Below are positions 1 through 8,785 of a DNA stretch of 64,000 nucleotides, in pieces (the first letter of the stretch is position 1; each line of letters starts with the position of its first letter). A program made the position numbers and the translations under genes. Where the stretch lies: contig OZ242179.1 in NCBI GenBank assembly GCA_965205735.1, positions 1,116,001 to 1,180,000 on the forward strand. Direction: 5' to 3'. The notes under the pieces were generated by a model. It was not told the DNA's origin. It saw nothing but the letters and a program-made list of their open reading frames with translations, and made no database searches. Source of the stretch: VXNE01 sp965205735 (lineage in GTDB: Bacteria > Pseudomonadota > Gammaproteobacteria > Pseudomonadales > Azotimanducaceae).

Positions 1-1023
1 GAAGAATTGCGCGCACTCGCGGAACTGACGCAAATTCCGGTCATCACCACCATGCCGGGCAAGAGCGCGTTCCCCGACGACCATGCGCTGGCGCTGGGTT
101 CGGCGAACAGGACCGCGCCAAAAGCCGTGTTCAAGTGGCTGGGGTCGTCGGACACGATATTCTGCATAGGCTCGGGACTGACGCGAACGAACTTCGGCAT
201 CGACATCCCGCCGGGCAAGTTCATGATCCACTCGAACGTTTCCGTCGAGGACATCAACAAGGACTACGACGTCGATATCGGGCTCGTGGGCGACGCCAAA
301 CTCGCGCTCGAACTGATGATCGACGAAGTGAAGGCAGTGGTCGGCGACAACGGGCGCGAAACGAATACGGCGCTTGCCGCCGAGATCGCCGCCACGAAGG
401 CCGAGTGGCTGGCCGAATGGGCGCCGCTCCTGACGTCCGACGAAACGCCGATCAATCCCTATCGGGTGGTCAACGAAATCAACAAGTCCGTCGATCACGC
501 CAACAGCGTGGTAACCCACGATGCCGGCAACCCGCGCGATCAGATCATGCCGTTCTACAAGGCGACGGTGCCCCACGGCTACATCGGCTGGGGCAAAACC
601 ACCCACCTGGGGTACGGCATTCCGCTCGCGATGGGCTCGAAGATAGCCAACCCGGACAAGTTCTGCATGAACTTCATGGGCGACCTGGCGTTCGGCCACA
701 CGGGAACGGAGATCGAGACAGCCGTGCGGGCGGAGATTCCGATCACGAGCATCGTCATCAACAACCGCACGATGGGCGGATACGACCGTAGCATGCCGGT
801 CGCGATGGAGCGCTACGGCGCTGGCAACCAGGGCGGAGACTATGCCGGCGTTGCCCGCGCTCTCGGCGCGAAGGCGATCAACGTCAACGAGGTCGAAGAG
901 CTCGCGCCGGCGCTCAAGGAGGCGCAAATCGCCAACAAGGAAGGCAAGGTCTGCCTCATCGAAGTCGCCACGCGCCAGGACACGCGGTTTTCGAAATATG
1001 AGGACCTCCTGAACGGAGGTTAA
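1..1023 (+). CDS. Thiamine-diphosphate-dependent enzyme (acetolactate synthase/decarboxylase superfamily), 5'-truncated by window edge
   Basis: The reading frame is open from base 1, so the gene begins upstream and only the central and C-terminal domains are seen. The central domain (roughly the first 110 residues) has the fold-typical run VGDAKLALELM. The C-terminal ThDP-binding domain carries MGDLAFGHTGTE about 225 residues in, followed about 26 residues later by VINN. This is the GD...NN cofactor motif, with Leu replacing the usual third Gly. The family includes acetolactate synthase, benzoylformate decarboxylase and oxalyl-CoA decarboxylase. The substrate cannot be told without the N-terminal domain. 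A flavin-type monooxygenase gene follows 128 bp downstream on the same strand, so a shared catabolic role is possible but unproven. Confidence 0.85.
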   Translation, partial: EELRALAELTQIPVITTMPGKSAFPDDHALALGSANRTAPKAVFKWLGSSDTIFCIGSGLTRTNFGIDIPPGKFMIHSNVSVEDINKDYDVDIGLVGDAKLALELMIDEVKAVVGDNGRETNTALAAEIAATKAEWLAEWAPLLTSDETPINPYRVVNEINKSVDHANSVVTHDAGNPRDQIMPFYKATVPHGYIGWGKTTHLGYGIPLAMGSKIANPDKFCMNFMGDLAFGHTGTEIETAVRAEIPITSIVINNRTMGGYDRSMPVAMERYGAGNQGGDYAGVARALGAKAINVNEVEELAPALKEAQIANKEGKVCLIEVATRQDTRFSKYEDLLNGG

Positions 1024-1151
1024 CGGCGAGGCCGACGCCGCACGATCGGACCACCGCAGTCAATGCCCCATGAACGATCCGCCGCACGGGTTGATGGACT
1101 GGCCATGGATTCATGACGCCGCTTCGGCGCATCGGGAAAGGGAACAAACGC

Positions 1152-2063
1152 ATGGCCCAGGTGGAATTCGGCATCGGCTTGCAACGGCTAGACGACGTTG
1201 CCGCGAACGCCCGGGAGGCGGAACGCCTCGGCTACCAGTTCGTGTCAACCGGAGAGCACGTCTTCTTCTACGGCCCGGTCAACAATGGACTGATCGCTCT
1301 CGCCGCGGCTGCGGGGGCCACATCCTCGATCAAGCTCATGAGCGCGATCACCCTCGTGCCGCTGTATCCGCCGCCGCTGCTCGCCAAATTGGTCGCCACC
1401 CTCGACCTCGTCTCCAACGGGCGTTTCCACTTCGGCGTCGGCGTCGGCGGCGAGTTCGCCAGGGAATTCGACGCCTGCGGCGTTCCGGTGCGCGAGCGCG
1501 GCGCACGAACGAACGAATCGCTGGCGATCATGAAGCGCCTGTGGACGGAGGACGACGTCAGTATCGACGGGCGCTTTACGCAGCTTTCCGGCGTGACGCT
1601 AGCGCCCAAACCCGTGCAGCGACCCCATCCGCCGATCTGGATCTCGGGGCGCAGCGAAGCCGCCATGCGCCGCTGCGCCCGACACGGCAACGGCTGGCTG
1701 CCCTACATGTACACGCCAGAGCGCCTGGCGGACAGCCTTGACACCATCGCCGGATTCGCCGACGCAGCGGGCCGCGAAGACGCCGTCATCCCCGGTCTCC
1801 ACATCTTCTTCGCCGTACACGAAGACCGCGACACCGCCGTCGAAATGGCCACACATCGGTTGTCGCGACAGTACAACCAGGACTTCTCCATGCTGGTCGA
1901 CAGGTACGCGCTGGCCGGCAATCCCGATGATTGCATCGCGCGATTGCGCGAATACATCGATGCGGGCGCGCGCACCATCATCCTGAACTCGGCCTGTCGA
2001 TCGGACTACGTGGTCGACAACGAGCGCCTGCTCGCGGAAGCGGTCCTGCCGGCGTTTTCCTGA
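1152..2063 (+). CDS. LLM-class flavin/F420-type oxidoreductase (luciferase-like monooxygenase)
   Basis: This TIM-barrel oxidoreductase of about 303 residues belongs to the bacterial-luciferase superfamily. Family hallmarks are an early GYQFVSTGEHVF segment, the SNGRFHFGVGVGGE flavin-contact loop, and PPIWISGRSEAAMRR followed by GNGWLPYM in the C-terminal half. The length is typical for the subfamily that includes F420-dependent members. Whether F420 or FMN is the cofactor cannot be read from the sequence. I chose the ATG at 1152 because a purine-rich AAAGGGA precedes it and homology begins with MAQVEFGIGLQ. An in-frame ATG at 1113 would add 13 residues with no family resemblance. It probably sits in an operon with the upstream ThDP enzyme. 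Confidence 0.85.
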   Translation: MAQVEFGIGLQRLDDVAANAREAERLGYQFVSTGEHVFFYGPVNNGLIALAAAAGATSSIKLMSAITLVPLYPPPLLAKLVATLDLVSNGRFHFGVGVGGEFAREFDACGVPVRERGARTNESLAIMKRLWTEDDVSIDGRFTQLSGVTLAPKPVQRPHPPIWISGRSEAAMRRCARHGNGWLPYMYTPERLADSLDTIAGFADAAGREDAVIPGLHIFFAVHEDRDTAVEMATHRLSRQYNQDFSMLVDRYALAGNPDDCIARLREYIDAGARTIILNSACRSDYVVDNERLLAEAVLPAFS

Positions 2064-2089
2064 CGGTTCGGTTCGCCGCGGGGAGAAAT

Positions 2090-3304
2090 TCAGCCGGTGC
2101 GCAGGCTGGCAAGCTGGTCGTTCGACCAGATCTTGCGCCTGAACCGGGGGTTCTTCGACGACATGTCGATCTGGTAGAAGTTGTCGCTCGGCTCGCCTGA
2201 AACGCCGGTAATTTCACACAGGTTGCGCGCGAGCCACTTTTCGATCTTCAGCACGACCATCTTCTTGCGTAGCCGACCTTGCTCGTCCCGATTGAGCACC
2301 GCGGGCAGCGTGTTGAGAGCGAGGATCTCGTCGACCGCGCTGTCCGCCATCTTCTGCCGACCCTCGTCGCTGGCGTAGAAGTGCGTGACCGCGAAAACCA
2401 GGCGGCCGGGATTGACTTTCTTCAGGAACTGGCACGTCTTGATCAAGGTGGAGCCGGTACGCACCATGTCGTCGAACAGCACGATGTCGTGACCTTCGAT
2501 GTCCTCGAAACTTGTCTCGCTTCCTTCGTACAGCGAGATCTCCACGTCGCGTTCGCCGGAACGCTCCTTCGCAAGCAGAATGCACTTCGCCTTCGGCAAG
2601 CCCAATGACGATGCCATTTCGAGCACGAACTCCCGCGCGCCCTGGTCCGGGGCGCACAGCGCGAGCCCTTCGCCGCTCGGTCCGTACCGCACGATGTCGG
2701 AGTTGAGCAGGTAGTCGACGTAGATCTCGTGGGGCAGCAGGTGGTGATAGCCCCCATCGAAGATTTTTGCGAATACCGATCGCACCGCATGGGAGTGGTT
2801 GTGCACCGTCACGACGCGGTCGACGCCGGACAACTTCAGCATCTGCGCGTAGAGCATCACGGAGAACGGTTGCCCGTCGAACTTCTTCAGGTCCTTCTGA
2901 TCGCGTTCGAAAGCGGTAAAGCCAAGTTCGGGCCTCGGACCCCGATCCTGTGCGCTGTAGTACAGGTCCGGCTCCACCAAGATGACTTCCCGGGCACCGT
3001 TTTCCTTGGCCGCACGCGCTATCAGCATGTTGCGCATGGCCAGGTTCTGGCGGCTCACCACGCGATTCGACGTGCTGACGATGACCACGGTCTTCCCGGT
3101 AAGCTTGTTGCCGATGTTTGTGAAGTCCGTTTCGTCGGAGATGAAGCGCGGACAGAACTCCGTGTTGGCGAACGTCTTCATGCTGATCAGGTCGGCGATG
3201 TCCTCGGTCTGGCCGAAGGCAAAGGCCACGTCGATGGCAAAGGGATCGTCGGAAGAATTACCGACGACGATGACGTCCGATCGCATGCGTGTCGTTTCGC
3301 TCAT
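2090..3304 (-). CDS. Ribose-phosphate pyrophosphokinase homologue (PRPP synthetase-like phosphoribosyltransferase)
   Basis: The protein has about 404 residues, longer than the classic 310-residue Prs. It keeps the two-lobed PRPP synthetase layout: an N-terminal domain with SRQNLAMRNMLIARAAKENG followed by an AREVILVEPDLYYSAQDR stretch, and a C-terminal domain with the PRPP-loop VLFDDMVRTGST. The enzyme would transfer pyrophosphate from ATP to ribose 5-phosphate. The divergent catalytic region (YSAQDRGPRPE where Prs has YARQDRK) places it in a long, less studied branch, so activity on ribose 5-phosphate is inferred. The start is the ATG at 3304; a GTG at 3316 is the alternative. It is monocistronic and converges with the LLM gene. 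Confidence 0.8.
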   Translation of the reverse strand: MSETTRMRSDVIVVGNSSDDPFAIDVAFAFGQTEDIADLISMKTFANTEFCPRFISDETDFTNIGNKLTGKTVVIVSTSNRVVSRQNLAMRNMLIARAAKENGAREVILVEPDLYYSAQDRGPRPELGFTAFERDQKDLKKFDGQPFSVMLYAQMLKLSGVDRVVTVHNHSHAVRSVFAKIFDGGYHHLLPHEIYVDYLLNSDIVRYGPSGEGLALCAPDQGAREFVLEMASSLGLPKAKCILLAKERSGERDVEISLYEGSETSFEDIEGHDIVLFDDMVRTGSTLIKTCQFLKKVNPGRLVFAVTHFYASDEGRQKMADSAVDEILALNTLPAVLNRDEQGRLRKKMVVLKIEKWLARNLCEITGVSGEPSDNFYQIDMSSKNPRFRRKIWSNDQLASLRTG

Positions 3305-3518
3305 CGTTTGCGCCACCGTGGGGAATTTCGATACACAATTTGAATCACGCGGGCGCGAAGGTCAACCGATAACAGCGACAGTTTCCCGCGCGGCAAGCCT
3401 GCGGGCGCGAGCGCGGCAATTTCCGGCGCGAATCCCGCCTTCGGACACTCCAGGTCCGAGTTGACTTGCGGCGGGGAGGTGGCAAAGTGGCCGCGAAACC
3501 ACTCAGGAAAGAAAAGCC

Positions 3519-4556
3519 ATGAAAACCAGCCTGTCCAGCCGTCGAACATTCGTGCAACTGCTCGCGATGGTCGCCGCCGGCGGCCAGGCGCTGTGGCAAA
3601 CGCGCGACATCCACGCGGCCATGGAAACAGCGAAGGACGCGGCCCCGGGTGCAAAACCCTGGCCGAAAATGACTTTCCGGACCCTGGGCCGCACAGGCTA
3701 CAACGCAAGCCGGCTCGTGTTCGGCTGCGGCGCGGCGCTGTCCCGGCAGCCCCAGGACGCGTTGCTCGAACGCGCCTTCGAGGCGGGCGTCAACGTTTTC
3801 GATGTCGGCACGCGTCGCTACTACAACGCCGCCGAGCGCAACATGCGGGACTTCGTCGGACGCCACCGCGACCATATCTTCCTGATATCAAAGGCAATGA
3901 CAGGTATCGATGCGGATCCGGACGAAGAGATATCCGTGACAGACGCGCGCAGGGCCGCGAAGACATGGACCGCCTTGATGGACGAAAGCCTGTCCGAACT
4001 CGGCACCGACCATGTGGACGCCTACTACCAGATGGGTGCAAACAACCCGCACATGGTCCGTTCAGAGGAGATGTACGAGGCCTTCCTCGCGGCCAGGCAG
4101 GCGGGAAAGGTGTCCCACTACGGCGTCAGCACGCACGAGAACGCCGCGAGGGTTCTGGAAGCCGCAGTACAAACCGGTTGGTTCAGCCTCGCGATGGTCG
4201 CCGTTACGCCGGCCGGCTGGTACGACTGGAACAGTCGCAACATCCTCGATGGCACCCCGGACATGCAGGCGATTCGTCCGCGGCTCGACAAGGCCCGCGC
4301 CGCGGGTGTGGGGTTGATCGGCATGAAGGTCGGGCGCCTGCTCGCGGGCCGGGGATGGCTCGGACGCGGCAATCCCAAGGCGTTCGACGGCCACTACAGC
4401 GACAAGCTGCTCCGCGCGCACCTTTCGGACTTCCAGCGTTCCTACGCCTATGTGCTCGAAAACGGCCTCGACGTTGTCAATGCCGACATCCAGAGCTATG
4501 CGGTGTTGAAGGAGAACTACGCGGCGGCAGCCACGGCGAAAGCATACGTCGCCTAG
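3519..4556 (+). CDS. Aldo/keto reductase with twin-arginine signal
   Basis: The protein has 345 residues. The N-terminus SSRRTFVQLLAMVAAGG is a twin-arginine signal followed by a hydrophobic stretch, so export by Tat is likely. The AKR barrel starts near residue 50 with FRTLGRTGYNASRLVFGCG. The Asp, Tyr and Lys strands are recognisable (NVFDVGTRRYYNAAE, IFLISKAM), but the usual catalytic His at the end of the VDAYYQ strand is Met-Gly. Either it is a divergent reductase or activity is reduced. A Shine-Dalgarno-like AGGAAAG lies just upstream. The TAG stop at 4554-4556 is part of the CTAG that begins the adjoining A element, so translation ends exactly at the insertion boundary. Confidence 0.85.
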   Translation: MKTSLSSRRTFVQLLAMVAAGGQALWQTRDIHAAMETAKDAAPGAKPWPKMTFRTLGRTGYNASRLVFGCGAALSRQPQDALLERAFEAGVNVFDVGTRRYYNAAERNMRDFVGRHRDHIFLISKAMTGIDADPDEEISVTDARRAAKTWTALMDESLSELGTDHVDAYYQMGANNPHMVRSEEMYEAFLAARQAGKVSHYGVSTHENAARVLEAAVQTGWFSLAMVAVTPAGWYDWNSRNILDGTPDMQAIRPRLDKARAAGVGLIGMKVGRLLAGRGWLGRGNPKAFDGHYSDKLLRAHLSDFQRSYAYVLENGLDVVNADIQSYAVLKENYAAAATAKAYVA

Positions 4557-4719
4557 TGCTCCGTCAAACCTAAATCTGCGGGTATCTGCGGGTCTTTTTG
4601 GCCCCTGGCTTCGTTGCTCCTCCTTGTGTGGGGCCTGCCACATCGCGTCGTCGCGCCTCGCCAGGAACCAAAAATCCCTCGCAGCTACACTCGCATTTTT
4701 AGGCTTGACGGAACACTAG
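4553..4719 (+). mobile_element. A-family MITE, copy A1 (167 bp)
   Basis: The element starts CTAGTGCTCCGTCAAACC and ends GGCTTGACGGAACACTAG, giving terminal inverted repeats of about 20 bp that extend imperfectly to about 40 bp. It has no credible coding capacity. Copies A3 (11585) and A6 (48796, inverted) are the same length. Flanking CTAG on both sides fits a TA duplication inside a CTAG target, the habit described for IS630-type transposases. It separates the aldo/keto reductase, whose stop codon it overlaps, from a truncated ABC transporter gene. Confidence 0.85.
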
Positions 4720-4727
4720 CTTCTTTC

Positions 4728-5090
4728 CTAGCGCCAGACCACCTGACCCAGGACACCCAGGGCGATAGGCACGACCTGCAGCACGAGCCAGGCGATGATG
4801 AAGAATTTCAGGGCTTCGCAGTTTTCCGTTGCGTCGGCGCCTGTGGACGCGGCGATCGAGCTGACGATGCTGCCAATGAGCCCCGCGGAAACGTATACCT
4901 GTGCGGGGACCATCACGCCCTGTAGCGCAGACCTCAACGAGAGCGCCAAGGTCAGGCCGGGCGACGCCCGGAACAGTTCGCCGAGCAATCGGCGGGTGAT
5001 CCGCAAGTGCTGGACCATCAGCGGTCCGATCTCATCAGGGCTCGGCACTCTGCGGGGCTCGCGCGCCCAACCGACTCTTGCCGTTCTCAT
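4728..5090 (-). pseudogene. N-terminal remnant of an ABC transporter membrane/ATPase subunit
   Basis: About 120 residues remain, from MRTARVGWAR onward. They include LLGELFRASPGLTLALSLRS, a hydrophobic VYVSAGLIGSIVSS segment and a second transmembrane stretch ending FIIAWLVLQVVPIALGVLG. This looks like the first two membrane helices of an ABC exporter half-transporter. The reading frame then stops at a TAG 9 bp from the A1 element, and no ATPase domain follows. The rest was probably deleted at or near the element insertion. The start is divergent from the amidase gene and the two would share the 5091-5249 intergenic region. The family assignment rests on helix pattern and general resemblance only. 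Confidence 0.55.
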
Positions 5091-5249
5091 CGTTCTTCTC
5101 CCAACATTGGTACGCCGCGACAGAGCGCCTTCAGCGTTCGCAGAATCCACGACAGGCGACCATATAATGGTGGGTCGATCAACCTTGGAACCACCCCGCG
5201 TGATCACGAGCTACCCATTGTCCGTTGGCGGTCCCGACAGCCCGTTCAG

Positions 5250-6662
5250 ATGAGCGAAGACGACCTCTGTTTCGCCACCGCGACGGAACTCGCGGCATGG
5301 GTCCGCAGGAAGCAGGTTTCGCCAATGGAGATCACCCGGGCGGTACTCGACCGCATTGATCGTCTCGATGCGAGCCTCAACGCCTTCGCCAGGCTGACCC
5401 CGGATCTCGCCCTCGAAATGGCGGGAAACGCGGAAAAGGCGGTGACCCGCGGGGAGGCGACCGGCGTGCTGCATGGCGTTCCCGTGACCATCAAGGATCT
5501 GTTCGATCTCGAGGGATTCCCGACGGAACGGGGTTCTTTTTCCCAGGCGGGCCACATCGCGGACAGCGATTCGCCGGTCGCTCAGCGACTCAAGGCCGCG
5601 GGTGCCGTGATCATCGGCAAGACCACCACTTCGGAATTCGGCTGGACGGGGATGAGCCGCAGTCCCCGCACCGGTATCACCCACAACCCCTGGCAACGCG
5701 GCTTCAACGCAGGCGGGTCATCGGCCGGCGCGGCCGCCGCGGCGGCGATGGGGCTCGGTCCGCTGCACCAGGGCTCGGACGGCGCCGGGTCCATCCGCAT
5801 GCCGTCCCACTTCTGCGGTGTCTTCGGCTTCAAACCCACCTGGGGACGCGTGCCCCACGTGCCGGTACGCAACAACGACCACGTTTCCCATGTCGGGCCG
5901 ATCTCCCGCACCGTCGCCGACGCCGCGCTGTTCCTCGATGCGACCGCCGGCGCCCATCCGTTCGATCACACCAGCCTCACCGGTTCCGGCAGCGCGTTCT
6001 CCGCCGGGTTGGGGAGGGATGTGGGCCAGTTGAGAGTCGCCTTCAGCGCCGACCTCGGCCACGCCCGCGTCGACCGGGACGTGACCGAACTAGTCACGAG
6101 GGCCGCACGCGATTTCGAGTCCTTCGGATACCGCATCGATGCCGTGGAGCCAACCTGGGGCAAGGATGGGCCCGAACTCGCCCGATTCTTCTGGGCGGTC
6201 CACGAGTCGCCGCTGGCGCAGCACCTCGACGCCTGGGAGGACAAGATGGATCCGGGACTGGTCGCCTGTATTCGCGCTGGCAGCGGGCACAGCGCGGAAA
6301 CCTATCTCGCCATGCGCGCTCGCAAGCTCGACTACATCGAACGCATGCATCGGTTCATGGCCGATTGGGATCTGCTGTTGACGCCGTCGGTCTCGGTTGC
6401 CGCGTTTCCTGTGGAACGCCTGCAGCCAGCGCATTGGCCCGTCCACCCGTGGGACTGGCTGTCCTGGTCCGAGTTCTGCTACCCCTTCAACATGAGCGGC
6501 TTGCCGGCAGCCAGCGTGCCCTGCGGCTTTACGGACAGCGGCCTGCCCGTGGGCCTGCAAATCGTCGGCAAGCGCGCGGCCGATAGCCTGGTGCTGCGCG
6601 CGGCCGCCGCCTTTGAGCGCGCGCGGCCCTGGGCGCCGCGTCGCCCGCCGGCCAAAGGTTAG
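5250..6662 (+). CDS. Amidase signature-family hydrolase
   Basis: The enzyme has 470 residues and the full amidase signature. The catalytic triad is visible as Lys82 (VTIKDLFD), cis-Ser157 (AGGSSAGAAAA) and nucleophile Ser181 (QGSDGAGSIR). The 24-residue spacing between the two serines is characteristic of the family. It hydrolyses a carboxamide bond; the substrate cannot be inferred. The ATG at 5250 (MSEDDLCFATATELA) matches the usual family start. The frame is open about 80 codons upstream, but that stretch is not family-like. The gene appears intact, unlike its neighbours on both sides. Confidence 0.92.
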   Translation: MSEDDLCFATATELAAWVRRKQVSPMEITRAVLDRIDRLDASLNAFARLTPDLALEMAGNAEKAVTRGEATGVLHGVPVTIKDLFDLEGFPTERGSFSQAGHIADSDSPVAQRLKAAGAVIIGKTTTSEFGWTGMSRSPRTGITHNPWQRGFNAGGSSAGAAAAAAMGLGPLHQGSDGAGSIRMPSHFCGVFGFKPTWGRVPHVPVRNNDHVSHVGPISRTVADAALFLDATAGAHPFDHTSLTGSGSAFSAGLGRDVGQLRVAFSADLGHARVDRDVTELVTRAARDFESFGYRIDAVEPTWGKDGPELARFFWAVHESPLAQHLDAWEDKMDPGLVACIRAGSGHSAETYLAMRARKLDYIERMHRFMADWDLLLTPSVSVAAFPVERLQPAHWPVHPWDWLSWSEFCYPFNMSGLPAASVPCGFTDSGLPVGLQIVGKRAADSLVLRAAAAFERARPWAPRRPPAKG

Positions 6663-6663
6663 A

Positions 6664-6832
6664 GGAGTTCCGTTCCGCACCGAACTTCGAGCCGGTCTCT
6701 CCACCTTATCTAACGATGGTCTACATCGCCTTCGTCAACCCGCAGATCCTCGCCGATGCGGGCATGCCGTTCGACGCGGTCTTCGTCGCAACCTGTTTGG
6801 CAGCGGCGTTCAGCACCCTCGTCAGGGTTTGT
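6664..6832 (+). pseudogene. Fragment of an AzgA/NCS2-type purine permease
   Basis: Two overlapping frames together spell the N-terminus of a guanine/hypoxanthine permease. FRTELRAGLST is in one frame; after a one-base shift near 6710 come LTMVYIAFVNPQILADAGMP and FDAVFVATCLAAAFSTL in another. That pairing of an opening amphipathic segment with the FVNP...LADAGM helix is characteristic of AzgA-like permeases. Everything after the second helix is gone. No start codon with a ribosome-binding site is evident and the fragment directly abuts the amidase gene. It is a relic, not a short gene. Confidence 0.7.
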
Positions 6833-7059
6833 ACGCGAGCTTGGATAGACTCCGTTACCGACGAGTTTCGCCACAGACGGCCCGAGCGAGAACCGGTGGA
6901 ACAGGACCGACTTTCGCAGCCCAAACGTGGCTGGACGCACCACTGCGAACGGCGTATGTTCGAAGCGCGTGGAGCCACTGGAGCAGGTTGCGGTCCGTCT
7001 TCCAGGACGGCATGTAGGGGATCGTCGATGAGCATGTCCGCTTCGTCGCCAACCGTGGA
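6833..7059. other. Unassigned sequence between permease relic and lipoprotein gene
   Basis: The minus strand has amino-acid-like stretches such as SVLFHRFSLGPSVAKLVGNG, broken by frame changes. This suggests more decayed coding DNA, but I recognise no family. No RNA gene or clear promoter was seen. Confidence 0.3.
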
Positions 7060-8232
7060 TTGAGGCATCGAGTGCGACGGTTTGATCAAATCGGCCCTGT
7101 GGCCGGGATACTCATCCTCGCTCTCTCGGGGTGTCAGACGACCGTCGGTTTGGTCGATGACCCTATCCCCGAGGCCGACTTGCTGTCGGGCGAGGCGATC
7201 TTCGGCGAGGCGGTGGCGGCTGCCGAGCGTCCCGATATCGACATTCTTGCTACCGACGATTCCATGCGGGCGTTCGTCGCGGATCTTCTGCAGATTCGCA
7301 ACAAGGCCGGCCGCTTACGAAGACTGCTCCAGAGAATGCGCGACAGCGGGTACTTCGAGATCGGCTACGACGCATATTCGAACCTGTCTGCGCGCGAAGC
7401 GTTTGCCGAGAAACGTGGCAACTGCCTGTCCTACACGAGCTTGTTGATCGCGCTAGCCCGGGAAGTGGGTCTCGATGCGAGCTACCAGAATGTCGACGTG
7501 CCACCGGACTATGACAGCGTCAATGGCATGGTCGTGCTGATCAAGCACGTCAACGCGAGGGTGGACGACATTCCCGGGCGCGGCCCGGTCACGCTGGAGT
7601 TCAGCCGGAAATACGCCAGCGGCATTCACGACCGGCACGTCGTGGGCGACCGATTCGCCGCCGGATTGCACTACGGCAACCTTGCCTTTTCCAACGACAT
7701 GGCAGGCGACGAACGGGGATCCTTCGTCTATCTGCGAAAGGCGATAGAGGTGGCACCCGACAACCCGGACTTCTGGACCAATCTGGGCGTGTTCTATGCC
7801 CGCCGCGGCCACTTCGACCACGCCATTGCCGGCTACCGTCGGGCATTGGGTCTCGACGGCGACCACCGCCCGGCGATTCGCGGACTGGCGAACGCCTATG
7901 CAGCGCTCGGACAGGACGCAAAAGCGCGCTTCTACAAGCGACGCGTGGCGCACTCGCGCACGCGGGACGCCTACAGGTACTACGTTCTGGCGCAACGTGC
8001 CCACGAGGCCGGCATGCCCGCGGAGTCCCTGGAACTGGTGTCCCAAGCCATCCGCCTGCATCGCCGAGATCATCGGTTCTATGAACTGCGCGGTGAGATC
8101 TACAATCGGCTCGGCAACCAGGAAGCGAGCAACGAAAACTACAAGCGCGCCCGGGCCCTCGCACGCGACGGCAGGAGTCGCGCTCAGCCAGGCGCCAGGG
8201 TGTACACGCTCGGCCACGTCTCGGACTTCTAG
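7060..8232 (+). CDS. Lipoprotein with transglutaminase-like and tetratricopeptide domains
   Basis: A short positively charged N-terminus is followed by GILILALSGC, a lipobox whose Cys would be lipidated. Residues about 80-190 form a transglutaminase-like core: NLSAREAFAEKRGNCLSYTS carries the candidate catalytic Cys, with family-typical residues after it. From about residue 220 there are tandem TPR units (NPDFWTNLGVFYARRGHFDH, PAIRGLANAYAALGQD). The gene starts with TTG at 7060 or GTG at 7072. The product is probably a periplasmic scaffold or protease-like protein on a membrane anchor. The stop is TAG within CTAG (8229-8232), and parts of its 3' half recur in shredded form inside element A2, about 630 bp away. 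Confidence 0.82.
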   Translation: MRHRVRRFDQIGPVAGILILALSGCQTTVGLVDDPIPEADLLSGEAIFGEAVAAAERPDIDILATDDSMRAFVADLLQIRNKAGRLRRLLQRMRDSGYFEIGYDAYSNLSAREAFAEKRGNCLSYTSLLIALAREVGLDASYQNVDVPPDYDSVNGMVVLIKHVNARVDDIPGRGPVTLEFSRKYASGIHDRHVVGDRFAAGLHYGNLAFSNDMAGDERGSFVYLRKAIEVAPDNPDFWTNLGVFYARRGHFDHAIAGYRRALGLDGDHRPAIRGLANAYAALGQDAKARFYKRRVAHSRTRDAYRYYVLAQRAHEAGMPAESLELVSQAIRLHRRDHRFYELRGEIYNRLGNQEASNENYKRARALARDGRSRAQPGARVYTLGHVSDF

Positions 8233-8305
8233 GAGTTCGCCGCAGAAGGGTGAGCCCTGCCACCCATCAGATCGGCCACTGGGCAGACCGGCGCGACGAT
8301 GCCCG

Positions 8306-8357
8306 GGGCTTGGGGGGCAACGCGGCGCCCGCCAGGGCGACGTTGTTTTGGCGCTAG
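8306..8357 (+). repeat. Repeat E, copy 1
   Basis: About 50 bp, from GGGCTTGGG to TTTTGGCGCTAG, match 21629-21686 with small gaps. Both copies end in GGCGCTAG. No partner inverted end was found, so this may be half of another CTAG-ended element. The rest of 8233-8305 holds nothing recognisable. Confidence 0.5.
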
Positions 8358-8785
8358 TGCTCCGTCAAGTCCAAAACCGAGTGTAGCTGCGAGGGATTTT
8401 TGGTTCCTGGCGAGGCGCGACGACGCCGTCGTGGTAGGCCCCACACAAGGAGGAGCAACGGAGCCTTCAGCCGGGGAGCGCGACCTTGCCTTTTCCGGAT
8501 ACCCTATCTCGAAAGGCAAGAAAACAATCTTCATGCCCGCCGCGGCCGGCTACCGTCGGGCATTGGGTCTCCGGGGATTCGCGGACTGGCGAACGCCTAT
8601 GCAGCTCCTCGCAAGAAAACTTCAGGGACCGAAAGTGCCCCACGGTCGGCGCCTTCGGCTTCGCCCGTGGCCCGGCCGGCATCGTCGACCTGTAACAAGC
8701 GTCCCGATCCGCTGGCGCTCCCCGGACACGTTTGTTCCATGGTATGCCGCAGATACCCGTAGATTTGGGCTTGACGGAGCACTAG
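8354..8785 (-). mobile_element. A-family MITE, enlarged mosaic copy A2 (432 bp)
   Basis: Both A termini are present (CTAGTGCTCCGTCAAG at the left, CTTGACGGAGCACTAG at the right), in the same orientation as A6. The interior is enlarged. It starts a C module at 8461-8483, then carries blocks matching the upstream lipoprotein gene. Positions about 8545-8571 match 7830-7856 (27 bp) and about 8576-8605 match 7874-7903 (30 bp), with shorter blocks near 8484-8515 and 8533-8547. The remainder of C follows near 8607. A hairpin motif at 8634-8680 is shared with the topA leader. It shares its right CTAG with D1. Confidence 0.75.

Noticed and set aside
5007..5249. Upstream extension of the amidase
   Set aside because: About 80 codons without family resemblance overlap the divergent promoter area and the ABC transporter relic start.
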